This document shows, piece after piece, positions 43,691 through 55,730 of a DNA stretch of 64,000 nucleotides. Both the position numbers and the translations under genes were made by a program. A model generated the notes under the pieces. That model was not told the DNA's origin. It ran no database searches and was given only the letters and a program-made list of their open reading frames with translations. Position 1 is the first letter of the stretch, and the number at the start of each line of letters is the position of its first letter. This stretch comes from Isoetes taiwanensis. Lineage: Eukaryota; Streptophyta; Lycopodiopsida; Isoetales; Isoetaceae. Location: assembly GCA_021234155.1 (NCBI GenBank), contig JAJEKV010000064.1:3968001-4032000 (forward strand), in the 5' to 3' direction.

Positions 43691-44470
43691 AACTAATAGC
43701 CACGGCGGTTGGATTGATCATGAAATAATGTTTGGACTATGTGCCAAGATTCTAACAAGCTCTTTAAAAAGGGAGGCATTAGGATAAGGCCGCAAATCAT
43801 GTAAGAGACCCCATGGAAGAATAGATTTAAATGTGGCTTTACCAAAAGGGATGGAGGTAGGAGCTTGTGCAATAAAAGTAACCGAGAGAGAATCATGCTT
43901 ATACAATAGAAGCCTTCTAATGAATTTAGAGAACATGATCCTACTCTGCAAATGGAAATTTTCCATCCGCAAACCTCCAACAAACTTAGGTTTAACACAC
44001 TCAGACCATGCAACCTTAACCACCATACCTGCTTCATTTCAACTGCAAATAAAGTTTCTAATGACATCCACAATCTCGTGAGACTTTGAGTGGAAAGCAA
44101 GAATGGCAGGAGCCATATAGACATGAGTGTTGCTTAAAACATGCTTAGCAACTATCACCCCTTCGGATATGGAGAGCTTAGTAGTATCCCACAAAAAAGG
44201 TGCCTTTGCAATTCCTCTATTATGATATTCCAAGCATCAGAAGTTGAAACGTGAATATCACAGAAATCCCAAGAAGCTGTGTTGCCTTCTTATGAGGCAG
44301 CAACTTCCAGGAATCATCTAGAGTCTATAGAGCAGAATCCTTTTGCCAACCTACCAAAACTTCAGATGATAAGGAAAGGGTTACAAATAGAAGCTTTGCA
44401 TTTTGGAAATTAATCATCTACTGCTAAGAACAAAAGATATCATCTGCATATTGATTAACTATTTCTTGAA
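43690..44470 (-). pseudogene. L1-type LINE reverse transcriptase relic, copy 1
   Basis: On the minus strand VNQYADDIFCS (YADD at 44,439-44,450) is followed by stops. Then comes KLSISEGVIVAKHVLSNTHV and VAWSECVKPKFVGGLRMEN...FIRRLLLYKHDSLW. The W-x-x-x-x-x-P-K-x-x-G-G-L block is the C-terminal signature of plant L1 reverse transcriptases. Unlike the LINE at 32.7 kb, this is an old, 5'-truncated copy present in both duplicates. Confidence 0.7.
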
Positions 44471-45165
44471 AGCCATTCTCCATATGTAGATGCCCTAATA
44501 ACGTCATCCTTGCAACACTAGAGAAAAAGCATGAGAGAACCTCTGCCACAATTGTAAAAAGCAGTGGAGTCAAGGGCAATCTCGATGAACTCCTTTACCA
44601 ACAGGGAACACAACAAAGAGCTTCCCCTAGAAAATTATTGTAGATCTTGCAAACATATAAAGCTTCATCATATTAGGAGTGTTAACCGATATTTAATTCT
44701 AGCTCTGATAAAGCGTCCTCTTTTCCTGTTAATTTTTCCAAGTTTAGATGCAAATTATTTTTCTTTTAGATCTAACGTTCATTTCTCCTTTTGTTCTCTC
44801 TCCTGCTATTTTACATTTTTTAGTTCATTGCTAAGTTTAATGTAACAATTGTTTTCTTTTAGAGGGTAATGAAAAGATTAGAAGTTCCCCTTCTCTAGGG
44901 CAATCATTTCTTAAGCTTGACAGTTTTTATGACCTTCGTATGAAGTATAGCAGGCACTAGGCTATGTAAGCTGAATGCTGGCACTACAAGATGGCTAAAA
45001 TTATAACATCAAGCAACACAAAGTTCAATTGCTATCAATATTTCTAAAGGAATGCAGCAAATACGTATGGTTGAATATAAGCATTATTTCTGCAAGGTGT
45101 TCATAGGCATTTTGGATTGTATATGGTGTCTACGCCACTTGTGTAGCAATTCAACTCATATTATA
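44471..45165. other. decayed L1 upstream part and unassigned sequence
   Basis: Up to about 44,620 the minus strand still gives scattered RT-like residues. Beyond that the sequence is AT-rich without a gene. Confidence 0.35.
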
Positions 45166-45166
45166 A

Positions 45167-45194
45167 CTAGTTATGGTGCCCGGCGTTGCCGGGC
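45167..45194 (-). mobile_element. Helitron-type 3' terminus, copy 1
   Basis: Read on the minus strand, the hairpin GCCCGGC-AAC-GCCGGGC is followed by ACCATAA and then CTAG, with T as the next base (45,166). A GC-rich hairpin a few bases before CTRR and a host T is the standard Helitron 3' end. The element would extend to higher coordinates; I could not fix its 5' TC end. Confidence 0.55.
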
Positions 45195-45199
45195 GTAAC

Positions 45200-46830
45200 T
45201 ACAATTTTATTGTAGAATTATATGAATAAAATGTAGGATTTAGGAACACTAAAATTGATTTAGTTCTATAAGAGTTGCAATTCACAATAGAATAATTTCT
45301 AGGAGCTTTGAGCATGTGTTTATAAGTTGGGCACTGTATAGATCATGGGATTTGGAATGAAGATTGAACTGAGGAAAGAGTATTGCCATGGGATTTGGAG
45401 TTTCATGTTTGACAATAATAATGGCACTGAGGTGTGAGATGTAAATTGCAATCAAGCTAATATTGAGCCAACCTGTTTAAATGAATCTTCGACTATAACC
45501 CAAAATTCATAATAGATGTGAATTAGCATAGTGAATTTAAATAGTTTGCTTGATGTGTTAACTATCTCATACTGTTTGACATGTTTATAGTGTAGACATG
45601 TGTTTCGCATTTGTGGCGTGTCGGATGAAGTACATCTACATGTCACGTGTTAGTTGCAATTTAAGTAAACACCACCCTAGTTTAACTGGTTAATGTCTGC
45701 AATGTATCTCTAACCACAGTATGATGAAAATAATTCAATAAGACACATTTTTAAAAATATAGCTTCAACGATTTTTCAGCAAGATACAATTCCCCAAGTA
45801 TCATTTGGATAAGTTTGATCAGGGTTAATTTGCATTACAAAGCCTTGCTTAAATCTTGACATTTAATTTAAAAGTAACAGACATTTATAGGCAGCATTGC
45901 TTGTTAAATGTAGTCTGAAGCTTGATCCCACCTCATAATGCAATTTCGTCGGTGTCTCTTACGCCTAGTGCTAAATGAGTAGTTCAATATGCATAAAAAT
46001 TACCTGGACAAATATCAAAGGTGCTTCAAAGGCAGTATGTTGCTAGAAAACTTCTTATTAGGCAAAAGAATAGAAGGTATACACCTTATACAGAGATTAT
46101 TCCATTGTAAAAAAAAACAATTGTAGATATAAGAAGTATGTATCCAGACTTGGACCTTTGTCAATTGAACTATTTAATTTGAGGCACCTTCTTTTCTATC
46201 ATAATTGGAATTCTAGACTACGAAAGTTGGGTCTATCAAAGATTCAACACATATGGTGTTGGTGTTTCTAGGCTAACATAATCTGTAGAATTTAAAAAAC
46301 TAAATCACGTGAGATGAAGCACAAAGGGAGCATACTGATATGTCATTATTCCTGATGCAAATTGCGAGGAGCTAGGAGATCTGAGATTATTTCCTGTTAA
46401 AATTACCAAAGCGTCTCTTTAATTAAGTGCTTAGCTTCATTTTGCATGTTTCCCTTTCAACTTAAAATCTTGATCATACTTAGCTTCATTTGCTGCTTCT
46501 GTACTTGGAACAGTGATTGTGACATAAGCCTTCCTAGATCTTTGGCAGCCATGACTTATTCTCTTGGTTCTATACTTAGTATAGTCATTTTAATTTCTAA
46601 CCGTTTAAAATGCATGCCTATTTATGTTAGTGTGTTAATGTTTGCAACGAGGAACACATTTGTGTAAAACTTAAAAGTATTTGGGAATTGTGGAAGAGAT
46701 GCATCCAAGAGAAATATTTTGTCCACAAAAGTGGTTGGATCAAGTTGTTAATCTTGCAATGCAAGAAACACGACATTTAAAAGTTGATTGAAACATTGAA
46801 TGGCCTATTTTGTAATATTATTTCGTTATT
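45200..46830. other. AT-rich interior, no recognisable gene
   Basis: Only short frames. If the Helitron call is right, this is mostly the body of a non-autonomous element. No RepHel coding motif is present. Confidence 0.4.
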
Positions 46831-46834
46831 ATAA

Positions 46835-46945
46835 CTCCATTGACATTAATTAACACAACCATTGGGTTCAACACATTTAAATTAAAATCCCCCTTAAACC
46901 CCCTTTGGTTTGGGTGCATATTCACACGGGGGGTGACTCCGGGCA
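46835..46945 (+). repeat. foldback element fragment, copy 1
   Basis: It matches the arm of the foldback family (CCCCCTTAAACCCCC and GGGTGCATATTCACACGGGG, ending TGACTCCGGGCA). The same fragment is at 63,835-63,945. The second arm is absent. Confidence 0.7.
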
Positions 46946-46996
46946 AGGGTTATATAGAGCAAGCCTTTAAGATTCATTAACAAAGTTAAACAACCA

Positions 46997-47240
46997 TTGT
47001 ACGAAAATCTCAGCTGATTGGGAACAACGATTGTACAAAAATCTCAGCTGATTGGGAACATCTTCTAGTGCGTTGACCCTAATATGGGTCTAGAATTTTC
47101 GTCTCAATACTTATGACCTATCACCTATAAGTGTATCCTTAAAAAATTCACCTCAATATGGTCTAATGCTAGTTCACCCCAATATGGGTCACCACAATAC
47201 GGTCTAATGCTAGTTCACTCCAATATGGGTCTAATGTATC
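46997..47240. repeat. short tandem repeats after copy 1
   Basis: A 36-bp unit with AAATCTCAGCTGATTGGGAA occurs twice (46,997-47,065). A 48-bp unit with GGTCTAATGCTAGTTCAC follows, repeated with changes (about 47,150-47,235). Confidence 0.65.
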
Positions 47241-48000
47241 CTTCAAACATTCATCCTAACATAGGTCTAATGCTTCACACAATAAATAAAATGAGAATAT
47301 CTATTCAATGTCTACTCAAACATAGTTTTGTGTTTATTTCTTGGAATAGTGTAATTGTTAGCCTTATACATGTCTAATTCTAATTCATACAGTAAATAAG
47401 AAAATCATGTTTATTCAATGTGTGTCCAAGCGAGTCAATGTGTATGGCCTATTTGCTGCTAAAATTGTTTGTGAAATAGTTAATAATGTTGCATGCTGCA
47501 TCCAGTAATCCATGCATTTTATATTCAAGTTAATTCCTCAAAAGACTGTTTCCGGGTATCATCAAAATATATTCCCTTCTCAATTCAACATTTGGAGGTG
47601 TTTTTATGAAGTTGTCAAACCGCATGACAGAGAAATGTCTTCAACAATTTTATTACATATTCCAATGAAGATTCTTACCTTCTCGATTCTGTATGTATAA
47701 CATTAGAGGTGTTTTAAGTAAGGTTGTCAAAATAAGGGCCTTGCCGTGTGAATTATGTATGTCAAACATTAAAGGAGTTCTTGCACATACTACGCGATAT
47801 ATTAGTATGATGGATGAATGTTCCAAAGGAGCCTTGTTTGATTTGGACCATTTTAAAGCTCATGAGACATGTTTGCATACATGGATGCAAAACATTGGAG
47901 CCAATTCAGGGTAGCTAAAAAGAGGTTTAAATAATTTTGTTTGACCTGAACCTTGACAATTATAATTGATTTCTAATTCAGTTAAATGAGATGGTCTTTA
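47241..48000. other. no recognisable gene
   Basis: A frame at 47,693-47,914 ends HETCLHTWMQNIG and has gene-like residue use, but I know no match. Confidence 0.3.
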
Positions 48001-48006
48001 ACAGCT

Positions 48007-51000
48007 TTAATTACTTGTCCTCCCAATGTTCACTTTAACAAAGTTAGCTCCCCTTCGTTTAAATAAAATTGGCGATTTGGAGACAACGTACAATAACGTA
48101 CAATGGGGTCGATTGGCCTCCTGCAAGGTTCCACTGATAAACAATAACTGGTGTTTTACCTCAAACCCTTGCAAGTTTCTATTAAGGTATAGTCTTATCA
48201 TAGTAGTTGTAACTTCACCAACCACTTTGCACATTGATGCAATAGTAGCGAACACCCACCATGTAAGAAGACCTACATAAGCAAAGGACGCGTTAGTAAA
48301 CACCAGTATTGCAGGCACCTAATGCCACACCTGCGAGCACTTAATGCCATTAGTTCTCCTGTTAACCTATCATTTGGATATCATTAGCATCCTTATTTTT
48401 TGCTAAATGCTTCATAGTGAAGTATGGCACCATGAGGATGCTAGTTTGACAATTGCATGGGCGATGACAATGTGGAAGTAATGATGAAAACTCACCTAGC
48501 ACTTTGTCTACCATAGCAACCACCGCATTCATCATAAACCTAAAGAAACCAGAAAATAGATGACAATGCAACTCATATAGAAGTTGTTTAACTCTTCCTA
48601 CAATGCAGTTCAGTATAGCCTAAGCACAAACAACCAGCATAAAATCGCAAATCAAGATATGTTCCAGTAACTTACATCTTGAAATGGCTTCACATATTTG
48701 ATTAAAAGCAGTGCGTGCATGCGCGTTTTGCATTACTCGGTCCGATGAACCGCCAATTGCATGATGGGCAATTGCATTGCCGGTTCTAAAAGGTACTCTG
48801 TACAACATCTGAATTCATAATCTAAAACAACATTACCTTGTGCCACTGTTTTAGCAAGACCGTCCATCGTAGCCAGACCCAAAAGACTACGCTGGTGCTT
48901 GAGAGCATTTGAACACATAACATTTGAGGCAAATGTTCTATATGTCCAAAATGGAAAACCTCTCTGTGTGTGCGCAGATGCTTACTCATCTCATTCAGCT
49001 ACAAATAGAAATCCATGAATGAATTTGGAACATGAATTCATAAGAAGTGTGTCCTTTAAACTCTGCATATTTAGACAGTAAGAAGGAATGAATTTCTTTG
49101 AGCATTAATAATCGTGTTAATATTACCTCAAAATTCCTTCCTTGCCGCCGAGAATAAAACAATCATTTCTATTGCGGTGAGAAAAAAAAAAGCGTAACCC
49201 TCGCTATAGATTGGTGCCTAACATGGTATCTGAGAATTCTCCTATCTTAATGTAACGAGAATGGAGTGTGGAAACTTCAAACATAAATTGAGGCAATTGA
49301 TTCATATCTATAGGTACATGCTAGATAAAGCTCAAAAACATAAGCATAACAAATAGATGATGCACTCCATATTTACCTCAATCTTGAAATATTGATGGCA
49401 ATTTCGACCCTTCCTTTACTCTCTGCGAGAACTTGTGTTGCATGTACACAACTTTGTGATTCCATGCAACAGGGGGATGCATCCTTGAAATTAATGGCTT
49501 CCTATGAACATAAACTATAGGCTTACGGCGGAGAGCATGCAAGCCATGTGAGAAAGCATAAATTCACTTTGCTCAATCCACGATGCTAAAACCCACGAAG
49601 CTTCTACACTTATAACCTACGATGTCGCTTCCATAAATCTATAATTGTAACCATGACAAATATGCAAAATACTCATGTATTAGGATCGGAACAGCCAGGA
49701 GGAGGGCAACAAAAATATGAGAGAGAAAATGCATTGCAAATGCTTTGGTGCAACAGGAACAAATATACCTATTTAAAATTTCAAGTACCTCAAATTTTTG
49801 GCAATCACATACCTCTGCCATTGACTGAGCTCCGAGGCTGGAAACCTTTGCCCACAAACAAATCTCCAAAACCGGGGGAGCAATCATCATGATCAGGGGC
49901 GAACCTTGAATGAATGTGGCAAAACATATCATAACATTCACTCTCAAAAAAATTTGAAGGAAAGATGTATTCAGTGAGTGAAACAATGCCATACCTCATT
50001 GTCTTGCTAAATGTAGACAATGAACTCCAATGTGATGAACAATAAAAGCAGCTTACAGAGGAGAGGAACAAATTATTATTTGATCCCATAAATAGTAAGA
50101 TAATGGTTCTAAATTACCACCAAACTATCCGGATCTAAGACTTAAGCACATTTTGATGGACGTGCTATGAATGCTTGAGCAAGGGAGCTGGATAAGTTAT
50201 GAGTACCCATTGTAACCGTTGATGGGATGGACACTTCTACTTTGTACTTTGATACATGGAAGGTTATCATCTGCTCTGTGTCTTCATATCTGCAAGTATA
50301 TGGAAGTGTGTAAGTTCAATAAGCATATATACTGCAAATGCCCCAGCCTGTTCAAACATAATTTCAGTATTTAGAACAGCAAGAATATGCGATACATGTA
50401 CATCCACCCAATCAATATCAAGATTGATTATTAGTTTAAAGCCACTAATAAATGATTAATTTATGTTTATGCGATTATAACAAATTACAAACCTTTCAAC
50501 ATAGCATCTTTGATTGGATTGCTTATTATGAGAAAATATAGTGTCCTTGCCTGCTTAGAAACACGGATGAAGTATGCTGGCAAAAACAGTAAAGAATTTG
50601 TAAGCATTGACAGAGCGTACAAAATAGAGCCCATTCTTCTGATGCCACTAATTGCAGAACATCCAAGAAATAAACATATAAAAGATCAAAACATAGACAT
50701 GACTAAATCGGTAGCATGCTTCCCTTTTGCAAACTCCAAACTGAACGATGACATATTTTCTTACCTTATGCCATATTACGGCCTATTTCCTTGCCTTTTG
50801 CAAGACCGGTTAAGCTCTGAGTCTTCCTTGTTTAATTTACGCAAAATTCAAAGGCGCCGTCGAGCGGATTCTGACCTTAGAGTAGAAAGAACATCAAAGA
50901 AATCATTCTACAATGAACATAGAATGAACATAGGCAAACCCATCTGCTGGTGCAGTCATGGAATGTAAGGAATAGAACCAGAGTTAAGAAAACAAAATCG

Positions 51001-51150
51001 TTTCCTTACCTGGCTCATGAATACTGGAAGTAATCAATTTGCGAGAGGATCTCGATTTGGCGAGGCGGGCAAAGGTATTGGCGTGCGCAAGAAGAGGAAA
51101 TAAGGCCGATTGAGCTAGCAAGCTCGTGTTCGTGGCTTGGCACGTGTTCG
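48007..51150 (-). other. possible unidentified split gene
   Basis: On the minus strand several short open stretches are bounded by plausible splice sites. At 51,150-51,009 lies an S/R/A-rich stretch (LLAQSALFPLLAHANTFARL) ending in GAGCCAG|GTAAGG, like a transit-peptide exon but without a visible ATG. A stretch at about 49,950-49,825 is next. Then come 48,918-48,837 (ending GCACAAG|GTAATG) and 48,808-48,670, which starts after a TTCAG acceptor and ends near TCAAGAT|GTAAGT. The last is at 48,280-48,010. Translated stretches such as HQRSLLGLATMDGLAKTVAQ and AHHAIGGSSDRVMQNAHART look protein-like but match nothing I recognise. The exons may not belong to one gene. Confidence 0.25.
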
Positions 51151-51154
51151 GGCC

Positions 51155-52806
51155 TCCAAGTGAACAATTAGGGTCTCCACGGTCAAAAATTATTTTCCCC
51201 TAGGCACCTAACGTAAATCGAAAAAAGGAATGAAACTCTAAAACTATAGATTATTATTTTTTTCGATTTTTAGATAATCGGAACTTTTTTCCGGCGACTA
51301 AATCCTTCAAAATCTTAGGAAATGTGACTAAGAAAAATTCCAAAAACCTTTTTAGCCAAACCGGAAAATCCCAAATTAAAAGAGTTGATTGAGCTATGTT
51401 TTTTTCCTCTTTTTTTGTTTACTATAACTATTCATATGTACTGTCTTTTAGTGGACGACAATGATTCTATAGTCATAGCAAACAAGAAATGGAAAGCTAA
51501 GCTACAATTATTTGGTCATTAATGAAAAAATGGTTGAGTCTCATTAATGAAAAATAGCTAAGATGTTTTAAAACATGTTATGATAGCCAAATTATAAAAT
51601 GCCTGTGCTGTATTAAAAGTTATAGATGTCTATTTTCTAACAGTTATCTCCTGTCCATTTATATTTTGCAATATTGTATTGTAGTGTGGCTATAGCCTTT
51701 TGGTTGAATCCTGATTTTTGTGTTTCTTTCCTTTCCTTTTCTTCTCCTTTTTAATTGGCCCCGAAGATGGCCGAAATCGTCTAATCATATAACACAAACT
51801 ATATCTAAATAAACTAGTTCGTTTTCATTTTGGAAAAAAATACCTGTCAATAGTTGTTCATCGCCCATGATTTTCTTTTCAATCCGCACAGTGTAGCAGA
51901 GCAGCAAAACCAAAAAAAATTCGCGCTATAGTGGTAGGGAACAACCAAAAATATCTCGAGCTCTGAGCCATGTGTGAAGCTTCCAGCAGTTCTAACTAGT
52001 GGAGACAAACTTGCTACACTAGAAAATGCAGCCCCCATAGTTGCTGGTTTGGCGTAGGCCATTTGCTAAGCTCATTCTTTTCCTCAACCAGCTAATAGGT
52101 GACTCACATGATGTTTTTTCCATCACTGCTAACACGTAGCTTAACAACATAACCCCAGCTTATTAGCAGAGGCCGCATCGCGCCAGCTGAAAATAATGGG
52201 TTGAGAAAAGCTCTGTTCAGTGCTGAATTAGCTAGAACTCAGCCACCACTGAGATAATTCTATGCTCTGCATGCATGGAAACATCTTGAAAATCTTGGAT
52301 AACAAGAACATAAGCACAAGCACAGACGGAAGATCCTATGTGAGTACAGTGCTAGACAATGACAATGTGATCAAATGCAATACAACACATGAGCATCAGA
52401 AGCAAAGAACATGCCAAAATGTCAAACCATTATGACGCACAACTCCGGGACAATGGGAAGCTCAACCAGCCTATATGCAGGTCCTGTTAGCAGAGAAATG
52501 CCCAACCAGCTCACATTCTGAGCCCTGTCGCGAAAGTAGTTGAGTGAACCACGTATGCACATACCCTTCCCAGTCCACGTCTGGCGCTAGAGGACCTCTT
52601 ACCATGGAGTCACAAGAGTTGACGTGCATCCCCTTCCCCCCGATGCATGCTCGTTGTCACAAAGCACAAGAACATATCAAAGAAATACAGATGATATGAG
52701 TAATGCCGGAACAACCCAGACCACCGAACCTAGAAGCCCGAACCCGAGCATTCAATAGACATCAAAACCAAGACAACGATGGAACAATGCAAAGGCTGAG
52801 ACATGT
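51155..52806. other. no recognisable gene, up to the start of copy 2
   Basis: AT-rich to 51,840, then more GC-balanced. A phrase GGCCCCGAAGATGGCCGAAA at 51,758 is a short imperfect inverted repeat. No frames of interest. Copy 2 begins abruptly at 52,807 after ...GAGACATGT. Confidence 0.4.
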
Positions 52807-54671
52807 GATATTCATTAGATTATTTATGACTACAGGTGCCTAGATCATACTTTGCCCCTTCTTTGAGGGTTGCCCATTCGGTTGAAGTAGCTTATCCAAT
52901 GCTCCTTACAATAACATCGAAGTAGGTTCAATAACATTTTTCCAAAACTCAAAGCTTACTCTAAGGCAATTCCTCCCATAAGGGATACACTGTCAATAAT
53001 CTACTAGTTATGATGCTTCCCTTTCAGTATTCTCAAGTTTATTTTCTACTTATTACATAATGCCAACAATGCTCCATGTTACCACCATGTTCACCAAGCC
53101 CCCATAAACTCGATAGTCCTCTTAGTCCAAGCTGCATTCCGTGATCCCTTAACTCTTCTACCAGGAAGTCATGGCCCAATCACGGTCACATCTTACAATA
53201 TTATTTAATCAAGAGCAGTTAGATAAGGTTTTTAATATTCCAGATTAAAAATCACTTTCCATAACTAATTAGTTTATGGTGCATCTAATGTGAATGCTCG
53301 AAATCACATGCTTCCAGCTTAAAAATCCATAGGTTCTCATGACCGCAACTACTTGTAGTCCTTCCCAACTTATCCCTAGCTAGAGACATATCTCCAGGCA
53401 TCAAAAGTACCCATTTCTTGATCATTAGTCTTTTACACATTTTCTTATTAGACAAGCAATGCATGGTCTTATGAGTTATTACATAGCTCTGCACACATTC
53501 TAGCAAATCTAATCTGAGAACTGACCATACTTACCCATGGCAATATTCTTAAGCCTTTCCATATATGGGTATTCCTTTTTATCTCTTTATCTAAATGGCC
53601 TAATTGTGAACAAAGAGCAAAAATCACGACAGAATGAACAGACGAAGAAATATAAAAAAGAAAACGACAACAAACCAAATCAGAGCTTTCTTATGCAGCA
53701 TCGATCGATCTCTGTCTTTTGAAGAAGCCCAATGCAAATTGGCCCTGCACAAGCAATTTTGACCCATTTCTACTTGAATCCAAGTCTTTTCTTATGTAAT
53801 CCAAACACTCGGAAAGCTCTCGAATTTTCACAGGAGAACCGACATGGTTCATTGGTTCCACTGTAGGATTCCTTGTTCATGCAAATATGGCCCTCTAAGC
53901 CCCAAATCAACTCCTTCTATGTAGTTTCCAGCTCTAATCGGACTTGTGATCCACTATTTTCTATGTTGCCGGTGACTTTTGATAGGGCAATCACTTAGGA
54001 AACTCTTTCGGAGACACCAAATAGGCTTAAACTGCATTTGAGCACGAAATCGACCCTTCTAGTTATGCGCACATGCTGGGAAAGAACCCATATGCCTTTG
54101 TCCAATTTCCTCAATTGGATCATATCTAATCATGGCTGCAACATAAGAATCATGGCATGCAACATAGAAATCAACAGAAATTCCTATCATACCAACCAAG
54201 CTATAATGCAAAGCCTCTCAATCCGATGCTAGCTTTTTAACCATGTATTGTCGGCTGATCCAAGCTTTGCCCTTTGTTCTTACAAAAAGGCAACTACAAC
54301 CTAATCATGGCAATCTACGCACCTCAATTACATTGATAGATTCAAGTCTAGCCCTTACCAGAACTTTACAAAAAGCATGCACATATGCATAGCATATGCA
54401 ACCTCAGATGAATCAATAAGAGAAAACCCCACCTGAGAATTTCTTGATGCATAAACCTTTGGACCCGTTGCCGTTGCTTGTGCCTCAAAAGATCAGCTTC
54501 TAGCTCCAAGAATCAAACTACTAGAAAATGATGCATAGTGCAGTAAATTATGATCTAGCATCACTATTCGGTCATAATTTACTCATACGAATGAATTTCG
54601 GCCTGATCGGACCCAATACGGAAAGCTTACTCAGAAACCTTTCTATAAAACAAAAATCGTCTAAAAAGGAT

Positions 54672-54689
54672 CACTACTAGATTAAAGCC
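54672..54689 (+). repeat. CACTA-type terminal motif, copy 2
   Basis: Identical to 37,670-37,687, again preceded by GAT and followed by ACGTC-type subterminal repeats, which are more regular here (GACGTC repeated at short intervals). Confidence 0.55.
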
Positions 54690-54691
54690 CT

Positions 54692-55270
54692 GTTACGACG
54701 TCTATTTCGACGTCCAGACGTCGTTTGCACGTCGATGATCGACGTCAAAACGTCGATAAACGACGTCGATTACGACGTCTGGAGGTCGTTTAACTACCTT
54801 TATGCGTCGCTATCGGCTGTCGCAAGCTAGCGGCGTCGTAAAAGCGGCGAAGGCGGCGTCGATAAACGGCGTGGGCGTACCGCGGTCACCGCAGCGGCTG
54901 CCCGGCAGCGTGGCAAGCGCCAGCCTTGGCCCCGGCGTGGGCGATGGCTGGCGGCGTCGTTAAGCGGCGAAAAGTACGCAATGGTCATGTCGGCGTGTCG
55001 TGCGTCAGCGTGGCGGCCCAAAGCGTAAGCGCGGGCGGTGGCGGCCACGTGTTAGGCGTCGTTCAACGGCGTGATGACATGGTTGTCCGCCGCGTCGTCG
55101 GCCGGGCGTGGCGTGGCGTACGTGTCTGCTTGGCGTGGCGCCCACGCCACCCTCGTCGTTCAACGGCGCCGATGACGATGGCGGCCACAATGGCGTCGAG
55201 AGACGGATGATGACGTGGCCAACGATACCGCGTGGCGACCCGCCCGACAAAGAACGTCGTTAAACGGCGA
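54692..55270. repeat. CpG-dense subterminal block, copy 2
   Basis: Counterpart of 37,690-38,282. The first 100 bases show the unit clearly: CGACGTC, ACGTCGAT and AAACGACGTCG. Open frames here are repeat artefacts. Confidence 0.7.
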
Positions 55271-55274
55271 TCAA

Positions 55275-55730
55275 GAAATTTGAAAAAAAAAAAATATTTA
55301 TTTAATATTATTTAATATTTATTTAATATTAGTTAATATTCATATTCAATATTAACAAATATTTAATATAAATAAATATTTAATAATATTTATTAATATT
55401 AAATAATATTAATATTAACAATAATATTAATAGTATTAATAAATATTAAATATGAACAAAATAAATCGAGAATAAAAATTTAAAAATTCAAAAAATAGAA
55501 ACAAATATTGATTAAATTATATTAGTATTCAGTATCATAGTAGATAAGCATTATTATTTAATATGTAATTAAATGTTTAATAAACCTAAGAATAAAAAAA
55601 TAGAATCGAGCATAAATTTAACATAAAAAAAGAAATCACAAGTAATAAGAACAAAGCATAAAAAATTTAGATTGAATTCAATTAATATATTTCACAATGT
55701 AATTTGCACATTACAAAATATATTGAGTCT
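55275..55730. repeat. AT-rich TATTTAATATTA block, copy 2
   Basis: Counterpart of 38,285-38,735, nearly identical. Confidence 0.7.

Larger units (their letters stand above)
31048..47001. repeat. direct duplication, copy 1 (interrupted by a LINE)
   Basis: From GATATTCATTAGATTATTTA at 31,048 the sequence matches 52,807 onward in the same orientation, up to the point where copy 2 runs out of the window. Leaving out the insertion at 32,662-37,418, copy 1 is 11,197 bases and the matching part of copy 2 is 11,194. Identity is very high between clustered small differences. 31,048-32,661 has only short frames, and I recognise no gene there. Confidence 0.9.

Noticed and set aside
43833-44081. Plus-strand 82-codon frame
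   Set aside because: Antisense shadow of the L1-type RT relic.
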